Below, piece by piece: positions 17,494-26,404 of a stretch of 64,000 nucleotides of DNA; position 1 is the first letter of the stretch, and every line of letters begins with the position of its first letter. Where the stretch lies: positions 248,001-312,000 of the forward strand of contig NZ_QQBB01000006.1 of NCBI RefSeq assembly GCF_003350535.1, in the 5' to 3' direction. Made by a program: the position numbers and the translations under genes. This stretch comes from Microvirga subterranea (GTDB lineage: Bacteria > Pseudomonadota > Alphaproteobacteria > Rhizobiales > Beijerinckiaceae). The notes beneath the pieces are model-generated. The model did not search any database, had not been told where the DNA came from, and worked only from the letters and a program-made list of their open reading frames with translations.

Positions 17494-19095
17494 CTACTCG
17501 GCAGCTTCGGTGCGCCGTGCGGGCTCCTCGCGCTTGCCGCTGGTATAGGTGCTGCCGGGCCGGTTCTCACCGGGAGCAGGCTTGCCTTCGAGAGGGGGCA
17601 GAGCGAGCGCCTTCTTCAGGTCGATCCCCGCACCTTCAGCGACGCGGCGGCCGTAATCCTCATCGCAGTGCCAGAAGTGCCAGACCATGCGGAGCGCGAT
17701 GTGCTCCGGGCAGTCCTTCATGTCGGCCACGAGGTTGTTGATCAGGTCGTCTCGCTCCCAATCCTCGAAGGTGCGGTAGCGGTCGCCGGCCTGCCTGTAG
17801 TCGTCGGCCGTGCGGGTGGTCTGGTAGCGGCCGAGATGGCCCTCGACCCACTGGTGGTACTGCTTGGCGGGCTTCGGCGCCTCGACGAGGCCGCCCATCG
17901 AGCTCGGCTCGTAGTTCACGTGCTTGCTCTGGTCCTGGGCGCGGTCGACATAGTAGGCCATCTGCCCATCGCGCTGGTTGGTGTATGCGCGGGCCTGCTC
18001 CTGCGGTGCGTTGACGGGGAGCTGCAAGTAGTTGGGGCCGACGCGGTAGCGCTGCGTGTCGGAGTAGGACAGGGTGCGGCCCTGCAGCATCTTGTCATCC
18101 GAGAAGTCGATGCCGTCGATGAGCACGCCGGTGCCGAAGGCCGATTGCTCCGTCTCCGCGAAGAAGTTGTCCGGGTTGCGGTCGAGAACCAGGCGCCCGA
18201 CCGGAAGGAGCGGGAACTGGTCTTCCGGCCAGCGCTTCGTGTCGTCGAGCGGATCGAAGTCGAGTTCCGGGTGGTCGTCGTCCGACATGATCTGCACGCA
18301 CATCTCCCACTCGGGATAATCGCCGCGCTCGATCGCGTCGTAGAGATCGCGGGTCGCATGACCGACGTCCCGGCCCTGGATCTCGGCCGCCTGCTCGCTG
18401 GTGAGGTTCTTCACGCCCAGCTTCGGCTCGAAGGAGAACTTCACCAGCACCGCCTCGCCCTGATCGTTGACGAGCTTGTAGGTGTTCACGCTGGAGCCCT
18501 GCATGTGCCGGTAATCGGCCGGGATGCCCCAGGGGCTCTTCACCCAGGTCACCATGTGCAGCGATTCCGGGTGGTGCATCACGAAGTCGTAGAAGCGCCA
18601 AGCCTCCTGCCGGTTCGAGACCGGGTCTGGCTTGAAGGCGTGGATCATGTCCGGGAACTTGATCGCGTCGCGGATGAAGAAGACCTTCAGGTTGTTGCCG
18701 ACGAGATCCCAATTGCCGTCCACCGTCTTGAACTTGATGGCGAAGCCGCGCGGATCGCGGGCAGTTTCGGGCGAGTCCTTCGAGCCGATCACCGTGGAGA
18801 AGCGCAGGAAAACGGGCGTGCGCACGCCCGTCTGCGTCAGCACCTTGGCGCGGGTGTACTTGGAGGCCGGCTCGTCACCGATCTTGCCATAGGCCTCGAA
18901 ATAGCCGTGGGCGCCGGTGCCGCGCGCGTGCACCACGCGCTCCGGGATGCGCTCGCGGTCGAAATGCGTGATCTTCTCGATGAACTGGTAGTTCTCGAGT
19001 GTCGCCGGTCCGCGCTCGCCGACGCTGCGAAGGCTCTGGTTGTCGGAGACCGGATGGCCTTGCCGGGTGGTGAGAGTCGGGCGCTTGTCCGCCAT
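17494..19095 (-). CDS. monofunctional haem catalase
   Basis: A 533-residue haem catalase that dismutates hydrogen peroxide. The distal histidine is in [16 protein letters not shown] (His 56), the catalytic Asn in [11 protein letters not shown], and the proximal haem tyrosine in [14 protein letters not shown] (about residue 344). There is no C-terminal flavodoxin-like domain, so it is the small-subunit type rather than a KatE-like large one. AGGGGA lies 5 bases before ATG 19095. No OxyR gene is adjacent. A GAAAC-N16-CGTT sequence about 80-105 bases upstream on the same strand resembles the EcfG stress promoter with one mismatch. Confidence 0.96.
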   Translation of the reverse strand: MADKRPTLTTRQGHPVSDNQSLRSVGERGPATLENYQFIEKITHFDRERIPERVVHARGTGAHGYFEAYGKIGDEPASKYTRAKVLTQTGVRTPVFLRFSTVIGSKDSPETARDPRGFAIKFKTVDGNWDLVGNNLKVFFIRDAIKFPDMIHAFKPDPVSNRQEAWRFYDFVMHHPESLHMVTWVKSPWGIPADYRHMQGSSVNTYKLVNDQGEAVLVKFSFEPKLGVKNLTSEQAAEIQGRDVGHATRDLYDAIERGDYPEWEMCVQIMSDDDHPELDFDPLDDTKRWPEDQFPLLPVGRLVLDRNPDNFFAETEQSAFGTGVLIDGIDFSDDKMLQGRTLSYSDTQRYRVGPNYLQLPVNAPQEQARAYTNQRDGQMAYYVDRAQDQSKHVNYEPSSMGGLVEAPKPAKQYHQWVEGHLGRYQTTRTADDYRQAGDRYRTFEDWERDDLINNLVADMKDCPEHIALRMVWHFWHCDEDYGRRVAEGAGIDLKKALALPPLEGKPAPGENRPGSTYTSGKREEPARRTEAAE

Positions 19096-19543
19096 GATTG
19101 TCCCCTGACGTTCTGGATTGTGGCTATGTGCATGTCCCCGATCCTCGGCTGGGAGCAGACCAGGGCTGACCCGTCAACGCCGTGGAACGGTGCTCGTTTC
19201 AGCTTCGCCGTCACAAACCGGCGGACTGCCAGCAGAGCATGTTTGCCGCGCATGGCTGGAGGCAGGATATCGGGCGTGATTGGTACGATATAACTAATGC
19301 TCTCGTAGTTAGAGACCTGTCCTCCCATCAGCTGCGCGACGATCCCTCGGCGTGCGGTCTGTCATACAGTGTCATTCGGAATGCGTGAGATGCAGCAGCA
19401 AAAACCATGCACGTGACGCGTGTCTTTTCACAATTCGGGTAAGGCCTCATTAAGCCCTGAACAGCATAGTGCCGCGTCCCTGAATATATTCGTGTCCTCC
19501 GCACGATCATGACCCAGCCCTGCGACGGGCGAGAAGAAGAACA
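19096..19543. other. 448-base divergent promoter region, catalase / chemotaxis receptor
   Basis: No supported gene. It carries the EcfG-like element for catalase (19176-19200, minus strand) and, toward the receptor gene, an A/T-richer stretch (about 19260-19500) that must hold that gene's promoter. I see no clear -35/-10 pair. Confidence 0.5.
19176..19200 (-). promoter_or_regulatory. EcfG-like promoter variant upstream of catalase
   Basis: On the minus strand GAAAC (19200-19196), 16 bases, then CGTT (19179-19176). The alphaproteobacterial EcfG consensus is GGAAC-N16/17-CGTT, so the second base is a mismatch. The distance to the catalase ATG (19095) is about 80 bases. Confidence 0.35.
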
Positions 19544-21232
19544 ATGCTGTCTCTGCGAAAACTCTCCATCAAGGCAAAGCTGATCGGCGCCTTCTCGGCG
19601 CTGATGATCCTCACCGTGGCGACCGGCCTTCTCGGGCTCAACGGCCTACGCACGATGAACAACCTCCTCGTCGACATCAACGGGGATGCGCTGCCCGGCG
19701 TGCGGTGGTCCAGCGCCCTGAACACCCTGGCGTCCGATCTTCGGGGCTCGCTGCTGCGCAACGTGCTCGCGACTGACGAGGACGTGGTGATCGAGACTGA
19801 GGGTACCATCCAGACCCGTCTGAAGGATCTCAAGGAGGCGCGCACGGCCTACGAGGCTTTGATCTCGACGGATGAGGAGCGGGTGCTCTACGACGAGTTC
19901 AGCAAGTCCTGGGCCATCTATGAGCGCGAAGCGAACGTTGTGCTCGACCACTCGCGGCGCAGCGAGACCTCGCAGGCTCGCGACCACTTCAACAGCACGG
20001 CCTTCCAACCGCTGCAGAAGGCGCAGCAGGTGCTCGGGATGCTGGTCGACCTCAACCAGCAGAAGGCGGACGAGGCAGCCGCCAAGGCACAGGCGGAATA
20101 CCAGCAGACCCAGATCTTCGTCGTCGCGGCGCTGGGCGCCGCGGCGCTGTTCGTTGCGATGCTCGCCTTCCTGATCATCCGCTCCGTATCCGGCGGCATC
20201 GCGTCGGTCGTGGCGCCGATGCGGGCTCTCGCGGCTGGCGACCTCGCGGCCCATGTGCCGCACCGCGGCGAGCGAAACGAGATCGGCGCCATTGCGGACG
20301 CGGTCCAGGTGTTCAAGGAGGCGCTCATCGCCAAGCGCGACGCCGACGAAGCCGCAGCTCTCGAGGCCGACGCCAAGATGCGTCGCGCACAGGTTCTCGA
20401 CGAACTCACCAAGCGCTTCGAGGCCAACGTCTCGGCGCTAACCCAGGGCTTGTCCTCCGCGGCCACCGAGATGGAGGCTACCGCACAGGGGATGACGGCG
20501 ATCGCGGATCAGACCACGCGTCAATCCGTCAACGTCGCATCCGCGGCCGAGCAGACCTCCTCCAACGTGCAGACGGTCGCGGCCGCCACCGAGGAGTTGT
20601 CGATCTCCATCCGCGAGATCGCCACCCAGGTGATGCAGTCGTCGCAGGTCGCCGACCGCGCCGTGCAGGGTGCGCAACGCACGAATCTCACCGTTCAGAC
20701 GCTCGCCGAGACCGCCGAGAAGATCGGCAACGTCGTCCAGCTCATCAACAACATCGCCGGGCAGACCAACCTTCTGGCGCTCAACGCCACCATCGAGGCG
20801 GCGCGGGCCGGTGAAGCCGGTCGCGGCTTCGCGGTCGTGGCGTCGGAGGTGAAGGAGCTTGCGAGCCAGACCTCGAGGGCTACGGACGAGATCTCGGCCC
20901 AGATCGCCGGCGTGCAGCAGGCGACCCAGGAGGTCGTCGGGGCGATCCACGAGATCGCGCAGACCATCTCCGAGATGTCGCAGATCTCCACCACCATCGC
21001 GGCCGCGATGGAAGAGCAGGGGGCGGCCACGCAGGAGATCTCGCGCAACGTGCAGGAAGCCGCCCGCGGCACGGAAGCGGTGACGGGCAACATCGGCGTG
21101 GTTCGCCAGGGTGCCGGCGAGACGGGCAGTGCGGCCGGCCAAGTGCTTGGCGCGGCGCAGGAGCTCGCCCGCCATTCCGAGGATCTCGGCCAGGAGGTCG
21201 CGAATTTCCTCGCTGGGGTCAAAGCGGCCTGA
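19544..21232 (+). CDS. methyl-accepting chemotaxis protein
   Basis: A 562-residue transmembrane receptor. TM1 (about 12-32) is followed by a periplasmic four-helix-bundle domain (about 35-185) and TM2 (about 192-212). Then come a HAMP domain (ending near 270) and a cytoplasmic signalling coiled coil. The invariant hairpin tip [17 protein letters not shown] is present, so coupling to CheA/CheW is expected. The ligand cannot be predicted. GAGAAGAAG precedes ATG 19544. No che genes are adjacent, which is usual for dispersed receptors. Confidence 0.95.
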   Translation: MLSLRKLSIKAKLIGAFSALMILTVATGLLGLNGLRTMNNLLVDINGDALPGVRWSSALNTLASDLRGSLLRNVLATDEDVVIETEGTIQTRLKDLKEARTAYEALISTDEERVLYDEFSKSWAIYEREANVVLDHSRRSETSQARDHFNSTAFQPLQKAQQVLGMLVDLNQQKADEAAAKAQAEYQQTQIFVVAALGAAALFVAMLAFLIIRSVSGGIASVVAPMRALAAGDLAAHVPHRGERNEIGAIADAVQVFKEALIAKRDADEAAALEADAKMRRAQVLDELTKRFEANVSALTQGLSSAATEMEATAQGMTAIADQTTRQSVNVASAAEQTSSNVQTVAAATEELSISIREIATQVMQSSQVADRAVQGAQRTNLTVQTLAETAEKIGNVVQLINNIAGQTNLLALNATIEAARAGEAGRGFAVVASEVKELASQTSRATDEISAQIAGVQQATQEVVGAIHEIAQTISEMSQISTTIAAAMEEQGAATQEISRNVQEAARGTEAVTGNIGVVRQGAGETGSAAGQVLGAAQELARHSEDLGQEVANFLAGVKAA

Positions 21233-21260
21233 CGGGCGCATACCGATCGATGAAGACACC

Positions 21261-21285
21261 GAGCCCGGCTGCCCAAGCCGGGCTC
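21261..21285. terminator. rho-independent terminator between receptor and protease genes
   Basis: GAGCCCGGC (21261-21269) and GCCGGGCTC (21277-21285) form a perfect 9-base stem with a 7-base loop, followed by TTTCC on the plus strand. It ends the chemotaxis receptor transcript and lies 18 bases from the stop of the convergent protease gene. Confidence 0.8.
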
Positions 21286-21302
21286 TTTCCGTTCGGGGCC
21301 GA

Positions 21303-22430
21303 CTACTCCATCCGATCCGTCTGCGACGCTCGCTGCCACGGCATCGGTTTCGGGCGGGGAGGGCTTGCGGCCAGCACCATCATCATCTCGCCGACGTTCT
21401 CGGGCGTGATCAGGCCGACGAGGCGGGAGGCGCCGTCGGTGACGCCGATCGCCGGGACCTGGCTTTCCTGCATCAGCTGCAGCGCCTTCTCCAGCGGCTG
21501 GCGCTGATGGATGACGGGGATGTCGCCGCGCATCACCGCCATGACCGACGTGGTAGGGCCCTGGTCGCGCAGGGCGCGGATCATGTCGTCGCGGGTCAGC
21601 ACGCCCCGCAGGATTCCGGCCCCGTCCACGATCGGGAAATCGTGCTGGGTCGTGTGGATCAGGCATTGCACCGCATCCTCGACCGTGCTGCCCGGCCGCA
21701 GGCTCTCGAACCGCGTGATCATCGCGTCCGCGGCCAGCATGCCGCGGGAGGCTTGGCGCATCTGGACCGCGTGAGCCTCGCCGGCCGCGCCGAGATAGAC
21801 GAAGATCGCGATGAAGACGAGAACCGGGTTGCCCATGAGGCCGAGGAGGCCCAGGCCGAAGGCAAGGACCTGGCCGACCGTTGCGGCGATCTGCGTGCCG
21901 CGCTGGTAGCCGTAGCGCGAGGCGAGGAGGGCGCGCAGCACCCGGCCGCCATCCATGGGGAAGGCCGGGATCATGTTGAACACCACCAGGAACACGTTCA
22001 CCGTCGCAAGGCGCGCCAGCATGCTGGTTCCGGGGTTCTGCACATCCACACTCTCGGGAGGCAGGAAGCCGCCGAGCGCGACGAGTAAAATGGCGGCGAT
22101 CACCACGTTCACGGCGGGGCCCGCCAGGGCGATGATCAACTCCTGCGAAGGCTCCTCGGGGATCCGCTCGAGCCTTGCGACGCCACCGATCGGCAGGAGC
22201 GTGATGTCCGGCGTCTGCACGCCGTAGCGCCTGGCGGCGAAGACATGGCCGAACTCGTGCAGCAGCACACACAGGAACAGCAGGATGACGAAGATGGTGC
22301 CCTCAAGGGCGGCGTCGCGCCCGCCGCCGGCATAGTGCGACACGGCAATCCAGACGAGAAAGAGAAGAAACGTGAAGTGAATGCGGACGACCGTGCCCTT
22401 CACCGTTCCGACGGGGATCGACCACCCCAT
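21303..22430 (-). CDS. site-2-type intramembrane metalloprotease with CBS domains
   Basis: A 375-residue multi-pass membrane protein of the M50 family. The zinc-binding HEFGH is in the second helix (about residue 58), and the third ligand is in NMIPAFPMDGGRVLRA. The C-terminal third (about 230-350) is a pair of CBS domains (DAMITRFESLRPGS; SVMAVMRGDIPVIHQ) that usually bind adenine nucleotides. Such proteases cut membrane-anchored substrates, often anti-sigma factors. ATG 22430 follows GAGG by 7 bases and lies only 2 bases after the NDH-2 stop codon, so translation is probably coupled. Its substrate is unknown. Confidence 0.92.
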   Translation of the reverse strand: MGWSIPVGTVKGTVVRIHFTFLLFLVWIAVSHYAGGGRDAALEGTIFVILLFLCVLLHEFGHVFAARRYGVQTPDITLLPIGGVARLERIPEEPSQELIIALAGPAVNVVIAAILLVALGGFLPPESVDVQNPGTSMLARLATVNVFLVVFNMIPAFPMDGGRVLRALLASRYGYQRGTQIAATVGQVLAFGLGLLGLMGNPVLVFIAIFVYLGAAGEAHAVQMRQASRGMLAADAMITRFESLRPGSTVEDAVQCLIHTTQHDFPIVDGAGILRGVLTRDDMIRALRDQGPTTSVMAVMRGDIPVIHQRQPLEKALQLMQESQVPAIGVTDGASRLVGLITPENVGEMMMVLAASPPRPKPMPWQRASQTDRME

Positions 22431-22432
22431 GC

Positions 22433-23917
22433 TCAAACCTCGCCCTGCTCACCGTGTCGGGAACGTTCGGCTGGCCGGAATGGATCCGGGACCGAACCTT
22501 GACCCTGATGGCCTTTAGCACGATCCCGCCGGCCGCCGACTTGAGATGCCCTAAAGGCGACGCTGGTTTTCGTGGGCCCCGGGCAGCGCCTGAACGTATC
22601 CTCGTCGATGATCCGGGAACCGTATTGGTGGGTCAGGTAGGACCACAGCCAGCGCAAGCTCACCAAGAGGCGGTTCTGGAAGCCGACCAGCAGGTAAACA
22701 TGCGCGATGCCCCAGACGAGCCAGGCCGCAAAGCCCTTCAGCTTGAACGTCTCCCAATGGACCACCGCTTCGTTGCGGCCGATCACCGCCAGGTTTCCGC
22801 GGCTGCGGAACCGGAACGGCGCTGGGGCTTCGCCGCGCAGGATGCGCGCTTTCAGCGCCTTCCCCAGGTAGATGCCCTCCTGGTGCGCGACCTGTGCGAG
22901 GCCTGGCAGCGGCCGGCCTTTCTCGTCATGTGCGAGAGCGAGGTCTCCGAGCACGTAGACGCCGTCGAGGCCCGGCACGGACAGGTCGGGGCCGACGCGG
23001 ACGCGCCCGGCCCTGTCGGTGCCGACGCCCAGCATGGCACCGACGGGAGATGCCGCCACTCCTGCGGCCCAGATCACCGTTGCGGTTGCAATGCGCTCGC
23101 CGCCAAGGGTGATGCCGTTCTCGTCGATAGCCTCGACCGGCCGCCCCGTCAGGATCGTGACCCCCAGGTGTTGCAGGGCCCGCTCCGCATAGGCCGAGAG
23201 ATCTTCCGGAAAGGGGCCCAGGATGCGCGGCGCCGCCTCGATCAGGAGAATGCGGGCGGCTGCCGGGTCGATGGTGCGGAAGTCCCGCGCCAGCGACTGC
23301 CGCGCAAGGCCCGCGATCGCGCCGGCCATCTCGACCCCGGTCGGACCGCCGCCGATCACCGCAAAGGTCATCAGGCGCTCGCGCTCGGCGGGATCCGGCT
23401 CCCTCTCGGCGCGCTCGAACGCCAGCAGCACCTTGGCGCGGATCTGGCGCGCATCCTCCAAGGTCTTCAGGCCGGGCGCGAAGGGCTCCCATTCCGGATG
23501 CCCGAAATAGCTGTGGGTCGCGCCGGTCGCGAGCACGAGCGTGTCATAGGGCAGGATGTCGCCATCGATCCTGACCTCCCGCCGCTGCGGATCAATCCCG
23601 TCGAGCTCGCCGAGCAGGACGTGGACATTCGGGTGCCTCTTCATGATGCGCCGAACCGGCTCCGCGATCTCACCCGGGGTCAGCACCGCGGTCGCGACCT
23701 GATAGAGGAGCGGTTGGAAGAGGTGGTAGTTGCGGCGGTCCACCAGGGTGACGCGAAACGGCGTGCTGCCTAGCGTTTGGGCAAGCGAAAGCCCGGCGAA
23801 GCCCGCCCCGATAACGACAACGTGATGCCCATCGCTCGGGGAAGGCTCAGGCACGTCTCTCCGCCGGCGCGAAGGCAGCATGGTCCGCCAGAAGGAGCCT
23901 TCGTTCCCCATTCCCAT
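22433..23917 (-). CDS. ndh: type II NADH dehydrogenase-like FAD oxidoreductase
   Basis: A 494-residue flavoprotein with FAD motif VVVIGAGFAGLSLA (about 33-46), NAD(P) motif FAVIGGGPTGVEMAGA (about 185-200), a TVIWAAGVAAS motif, and the second FAD motif DGVYVLGDLALA. The C-terminal region with KGFAAWLVWGIAHVYLLVGF is the membrane-anchoring part of NDH-2 enzymes, which pass electrons from NADH to quinone without pumping protons. It then continues about 50 residues beyond the usual end (HQYGSRIIDED) in a basic, low-complexity tail that runs into the protease gene. The tail is unusual and may serve translational coupling. GGGGGA precedes the ATG. Confidence 0.9.
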   Translation of the reverse strand: MGMGNEGSFWRTMLPSRRRRDVPEPSPSDGHHVVVIGAGFAGLSLAQTLGSTPFRVTLVDRRNYHLFQPLLYQVATAVLTPGEIAEPVRRIMKRHPNVHVLLGELDGIDPQRREVRIDGDILPYDTLVLATGATHSYFGHPEWEPFAPGLKTLEDARQIRAKVLLAFERAEREPDPAERERLMTFAVIGGGPTGVEMAGAIAGLARQSLARDFRTIDPAAARILLIEAAPRILGPFPEDLSAYAERALQHLGVTILTGRPVEAIDENGITLGGERIATATVIWAAGVAASPVGAMLGVGTDRAGRVRVGPDLSVPGLDGVYVLGDLALAHDEKGRPLPGLAQVAHQEGIYLGKALKARILRGEAPAPFRFRSRGNLAVIGRNEAVVHWETFKLKGFAAWLVWGIAHVYLLVGFQNRLLVSLRWLWSYLTHQYGSRIIDEDTFRRCPGPTKTSVAFRASQVGGRRDRAKGHQGQGSVPDPFRPAERSRHGEQGEV

Positions 23918-24000
23918 CGAATCCCCCGGTCCTGAGGTTCGTCTTCCCGTGTGAACCCCTCAGACGCTGAACCGTTCAGCGCGGATGACGTCTTCGAGCT

Positions 24001-24025
24001 GGAACAGGCCGGACCTCCTGGCGTT
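24001..24025 (+). promoter_or_regulatory. consensus EcfG general-stress promoter of the Pmp3/YqaE gene
   Basis: GGAAC (24001-24005), 16 bases, CGTT (24022-24025): an exact match to the EcfG (SigT) consensus used by alphaproteobacteria under PhyR control. Predicted transcription would begin near 24032, giving a leader of about 27 bases to ATG 24059. This also argues that the longer frame starting at 23951 is not the real gene start. Confidence 0.7.
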
Positions 24026-24058
24026 CCCGCTCAGGTCAATACAACGGTCGAGCCACTC

Positions 24059-24226
24059 ATGAGCAACCTGATCCGCATCCTGCTGGCGATCCTGCTGCCG
24101 CCCGTCGGCGTCTTCCTCACGGTCGGATTCGGCGGACAATTCTGGCTCAACATCCTGCTGACGATCTTCGGCTACATTCCAGGCATCGTCCACGCCGTCT
24201 GGATCATCGCGCGGCGCACGCGCTGA
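24059..24226 (+). CDS. YqaE/Pmp3-family stress membrane peptide
   Basis: A 55-residue proteolipid with two hydrophobic helices: LIRILLAILLPPVGVFLTVG and FWLNILLTIFGYIPGIVHAVW. The PPVGVF and GYIPGIVHA stretches are diagnostic of the Pmp3/YqaE (UPF0057) family, which in yeast and bacteria is induced by salt, osmotic or pH stress and affects membrane potential. Length is exactly that of the family. I place the start at ATG 24059 because the family begins there and a consensus EcfG promoter lies just upstream inside the longer open frame. It converges with the DUF502 gene, 5 bases apart. Confidence 0.9.
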   Translation: MSNLIRILLAILLPPVGVFLTVGFGGQFWLNILLTIFGYIPGIVHAVWIIARRTR

Positions 24227-24231
24227 GACGG

Positions 24232-24984
24232 TCAGGGCGCGGTCGTCTCCGGCAGCGCCTCCCGCTCGGACCTGTCGATGGCATCGACATTCGCCGCACG
24301 GGGCCCCGGGGTCATCCTCACGCCCTTCGGGGTCATGGCGCCGCCCGACACGATGAAGGACATGGCGTCGTTGACGGTCCAGTCGAGCCAGACGAGGCGG
24401 CGGGTGGGCACGATCTCCACGTAGCCGGAGGTCGGATTCGGGGTCGTCGGAACGTAGACGGCCGCGAGTTCCTCGCCGGTGTCGCTCGCGTGGAAGATCG
24501 CCGTCACGATCCCGACGGCGCGCATGTCCTGATGCGGAAAATCGATGAGCACGGCTTTCTGGCCGCCCTGCTGTCCGCTCCGCACGGAATCGATCAGGGT
24601 GCGGGTGGCGCCGTAGATCGTCTTGGCGAGCGGAACCCGGTCGATCAGGCTGTCCACGAGGCGGAGGATGCGGCGCCCGACCACGGCGTTCGTCGCCGCC
24701 CCGATCAGGTAGAGGGCTGCGAGAACGATCACGATGGCGATGGCCGACTGGAACCAAGCGCGGACGAGGAGGTCGGAGACGTCGTCCGCATAGGGGCGGA
24801 TCGCGCCCGCCAGCGCGAAGACGAACGGCCGGCCGAGATAGATGATGTAGTCGAGGATGAACCACATCATCCAGACCGTGATCCAGAGCGGGATCACGGT
24901 CAAAAGGCCGGCGAGGATGTTGCGGCGAAGGCGTTCCATTGCGGGTTCGGCATCCTTTCTGAGCTGCGGTGCCGCGAGCGGCAC
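24232..24984 (-). CDS. DUF502 family inner-membrane protein
   Basis: A 250-residue membrane protein with two N-terminal helices (NILAGLLTVIPLWITVWMMW and AIAIVIVLAALYLIGAATNA). The conserved DUF502 core follows: RVPLAKTIYGATRTLID, then VYVPTTPNPTSGYVEIVP. The family is widespread and its role is not established. The frame opens at GTG 24984; ATG 24939 (MERLRRNIL) fits the family N-terminus better and may be the real start. The C-terminal 30 residues are charged and probably cytoplasmic. Confidence 0.88.
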   Translation of the reverse strand: MPLAAPQLRKDAEPAMERLRRNILAGLLTVIPLWITVWMMWFILDYIIYLGRPFVFALAGAIRPYADDVSDLLVRAWFQSAIAIVIVLAALYLIGAATNAVVGRRILRLVDSLIDRVPLAKTIYGATRTLIDSVRSGQQGGQKAVLIDFPHQDMRAVGIVTAIFHASDTGEELAAVYVPTTPNPTSGYVEIVPTRRLVWLDWTVNDAMSFIVSGGAMTPKGVRMTPGPRAANVDAIDRSEREALPETTAP

Positions 24985-25069
24985 CCGTCAGGGGTGCTCC
25001 TCACGGGGCAGTCGGGTGATATTGGCACAGGCCCGCAGGGCGGTGGAACCCCGCCGAACGGACGAGGCG

Positions 25070-26104
25070 TCACTCCTCCAGCAAGGCGTCGAGGTCGAGG
25101 CTCGATTGGCGGCCCAGGTGCCGTGCGTGGTCCTTCAGGAAGCCCTCCGCCGAGCGCCGGCCCTCGTCGCGCAGGTGGCAGAGGAAATCCCATTCCGCAT
25201 TGAGCTTCGACGAGTAGCCGAGCTCGGTCATGGCGGCGCTCGCGATCCGGTGGACCCGCATCTTGGCCCACAGGGCGCCCTCGCAGTTGCCCGGATTGGC
25301 CACCTGCCGGAGCAGGGCGATCATCTTCAGCTCCTTCAGCAGGGTGGCGTTGAACGAGACCTCGTTGATGCGGTTCGCGATCTCGCGGGCGCTGCGCGGC
25401 GTGCCGAGACGCTCGACCGGATTCACCTGCACGAGGACGATGTCGTCGGCTCCGCATTCGTTCACGAGCGGCGCGATGGTCGGGTTGCCCGAATAGCCGC
25501 CGTCCCAATACGGCTCGTCCTCGATCTCGATCGCCTGGAACAGAAACGGCAGGCAGGCTGATGCCAGCAGCACATCCGCCGTGATCGCCTCGTTGTGGAA
25601 CACGCGGCCCTGGCCCGTCTGCACGTTCGTGGCGGTGACGAACAGCTTGATAGAGGCCCGGGTCAGGCGGCCGAAATCCACCGTCGCCTCGAGGATCTCC
25701 CGCAGCGGGTTGTTCTCTTTCATGACGTTCAGGTCATAGGGCGAGACCACCCGCGCCAGGATGTCGTAAGCCACGAAGGCGGGCGAGTTGTCGAGGGACC
25801 AGCGCCCCAGCAGAATGTCGAGCGGCGTGCGCCGGAACGGGCTGAGAAGCGCCGCATCAGACACTCTGCGCCAGAAATGCTCGAGGGCTGCCCGCGCCCC
25901 ATCGGGTCCGTCTTTTACGAAGCCGTCTACGAGAACGGCGGCGTTCATGGCGCCGGCCGAGGTGCCCGAGATGCCGTCGAAGCTGAGCCAGGTCTCTTCG
26001 AGCAGCCGGTCCAGGACACCCCAGGTGAAGGCGCCGTGCGCTCCGCCGCCCTGGAGCGCGAGGTCGATCGGGACGGGGCTGCGGCGCGTGGCGGATTTCG
26101 GCAT
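25070..26104 (-). CDS. patatin-like phospholipase
   Basis: A 344-residue serine acyl hydrolase. The oxyanion motif GGGAHG (about 19-24), nucleophile GTSAG (about 47-51) and catalytic aspartate in YWDGGYSGN form the Ser-Asp dyad of the patatin/RssA group. No signal peptide or membrane helix is seen, so it is cytoplasmic or peripheral. Substrates may be phospholipids, or polyhydroxyalkanoate-type esters in related alphaproteobacterial proteins. It ends before a 100-base gap to DUF502 on the same strand and is preceded by a 22-codon open frame. Confidence 0.92.
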   Translation of the reverse strand: MPKSATRRSPVPIDLALQGGGAHGAFTWGVLDRLLEETWLSFDGISGTSAGAMNAAVLVDGFVKDGPDGARAALEHFWRRVSDAALLSPFRRTPLDILLGRWSLDNSPAFVAYDILARVVSPYDLNVMKENNPLREILEATVDFGRLTRASIKLFVTATNVQTGQGRVFHNEAITADVLLASACLPFLFQAIEIEDEPYWDGGYSGNPTIAPLVNECGADDIVLVQVNPVERLGTPRSAREIANRINEVSFNATLLKELKMIALLRQVANPGNCEGALWAKMRVHRIASAAMTELGYSSKLNAEWDFLCHLRDEGRRSAEGFLKDHARHLGRQSSLDLDALLEE

Positions 26105-26182
26105 CGGGGCTCTCGGGCAGGTGGAGCGTTCAGGCCCAGCTTACACCCTCGGGTGCTGCTCGACACCTGGCCCGGCAGCGGC

Positions 26183-26251
26183 CTAGCGGCGACGCTTCAT
26201 GAGCTTCCACGCCTGGCGGAGGATGATGAGGTTGCGGATGAGCTTGAGCAT
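26183..26251 (-). CDS. putative 22-residue cationic micropeptide
   Basis: The minus strand encodes MLKLIRNLIILRQAWKLM followed by KRRR and a stop. GGAAAGG precedes the ATG by 4 bases. The peptide would be strongly amphipathic and basic, like membrane-associated small proteins. It lies 78 bases before the patatin gene on the same strand, so it is either a small protein of its own or a leader peptide. There is no family evidence. Confidence 0.35.
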   Translation of the reverse strand: MLKLIRNLIILRQAWKLMKRRR

Positions 26252-26404
26252 GGGACCTTTCCGTGATGGACATATGAACCGTCAACCCGGATCGCTCCCT
26301 CGGGTTCACGCCTCGGTACGGATGCCGGTGATAGAGCGTGTGTTCGGCGACGAAACCGCGTCTGGCGCGTTGACCTGTCTCGATTGCAATGCATTTGGTT
26401 CCCG

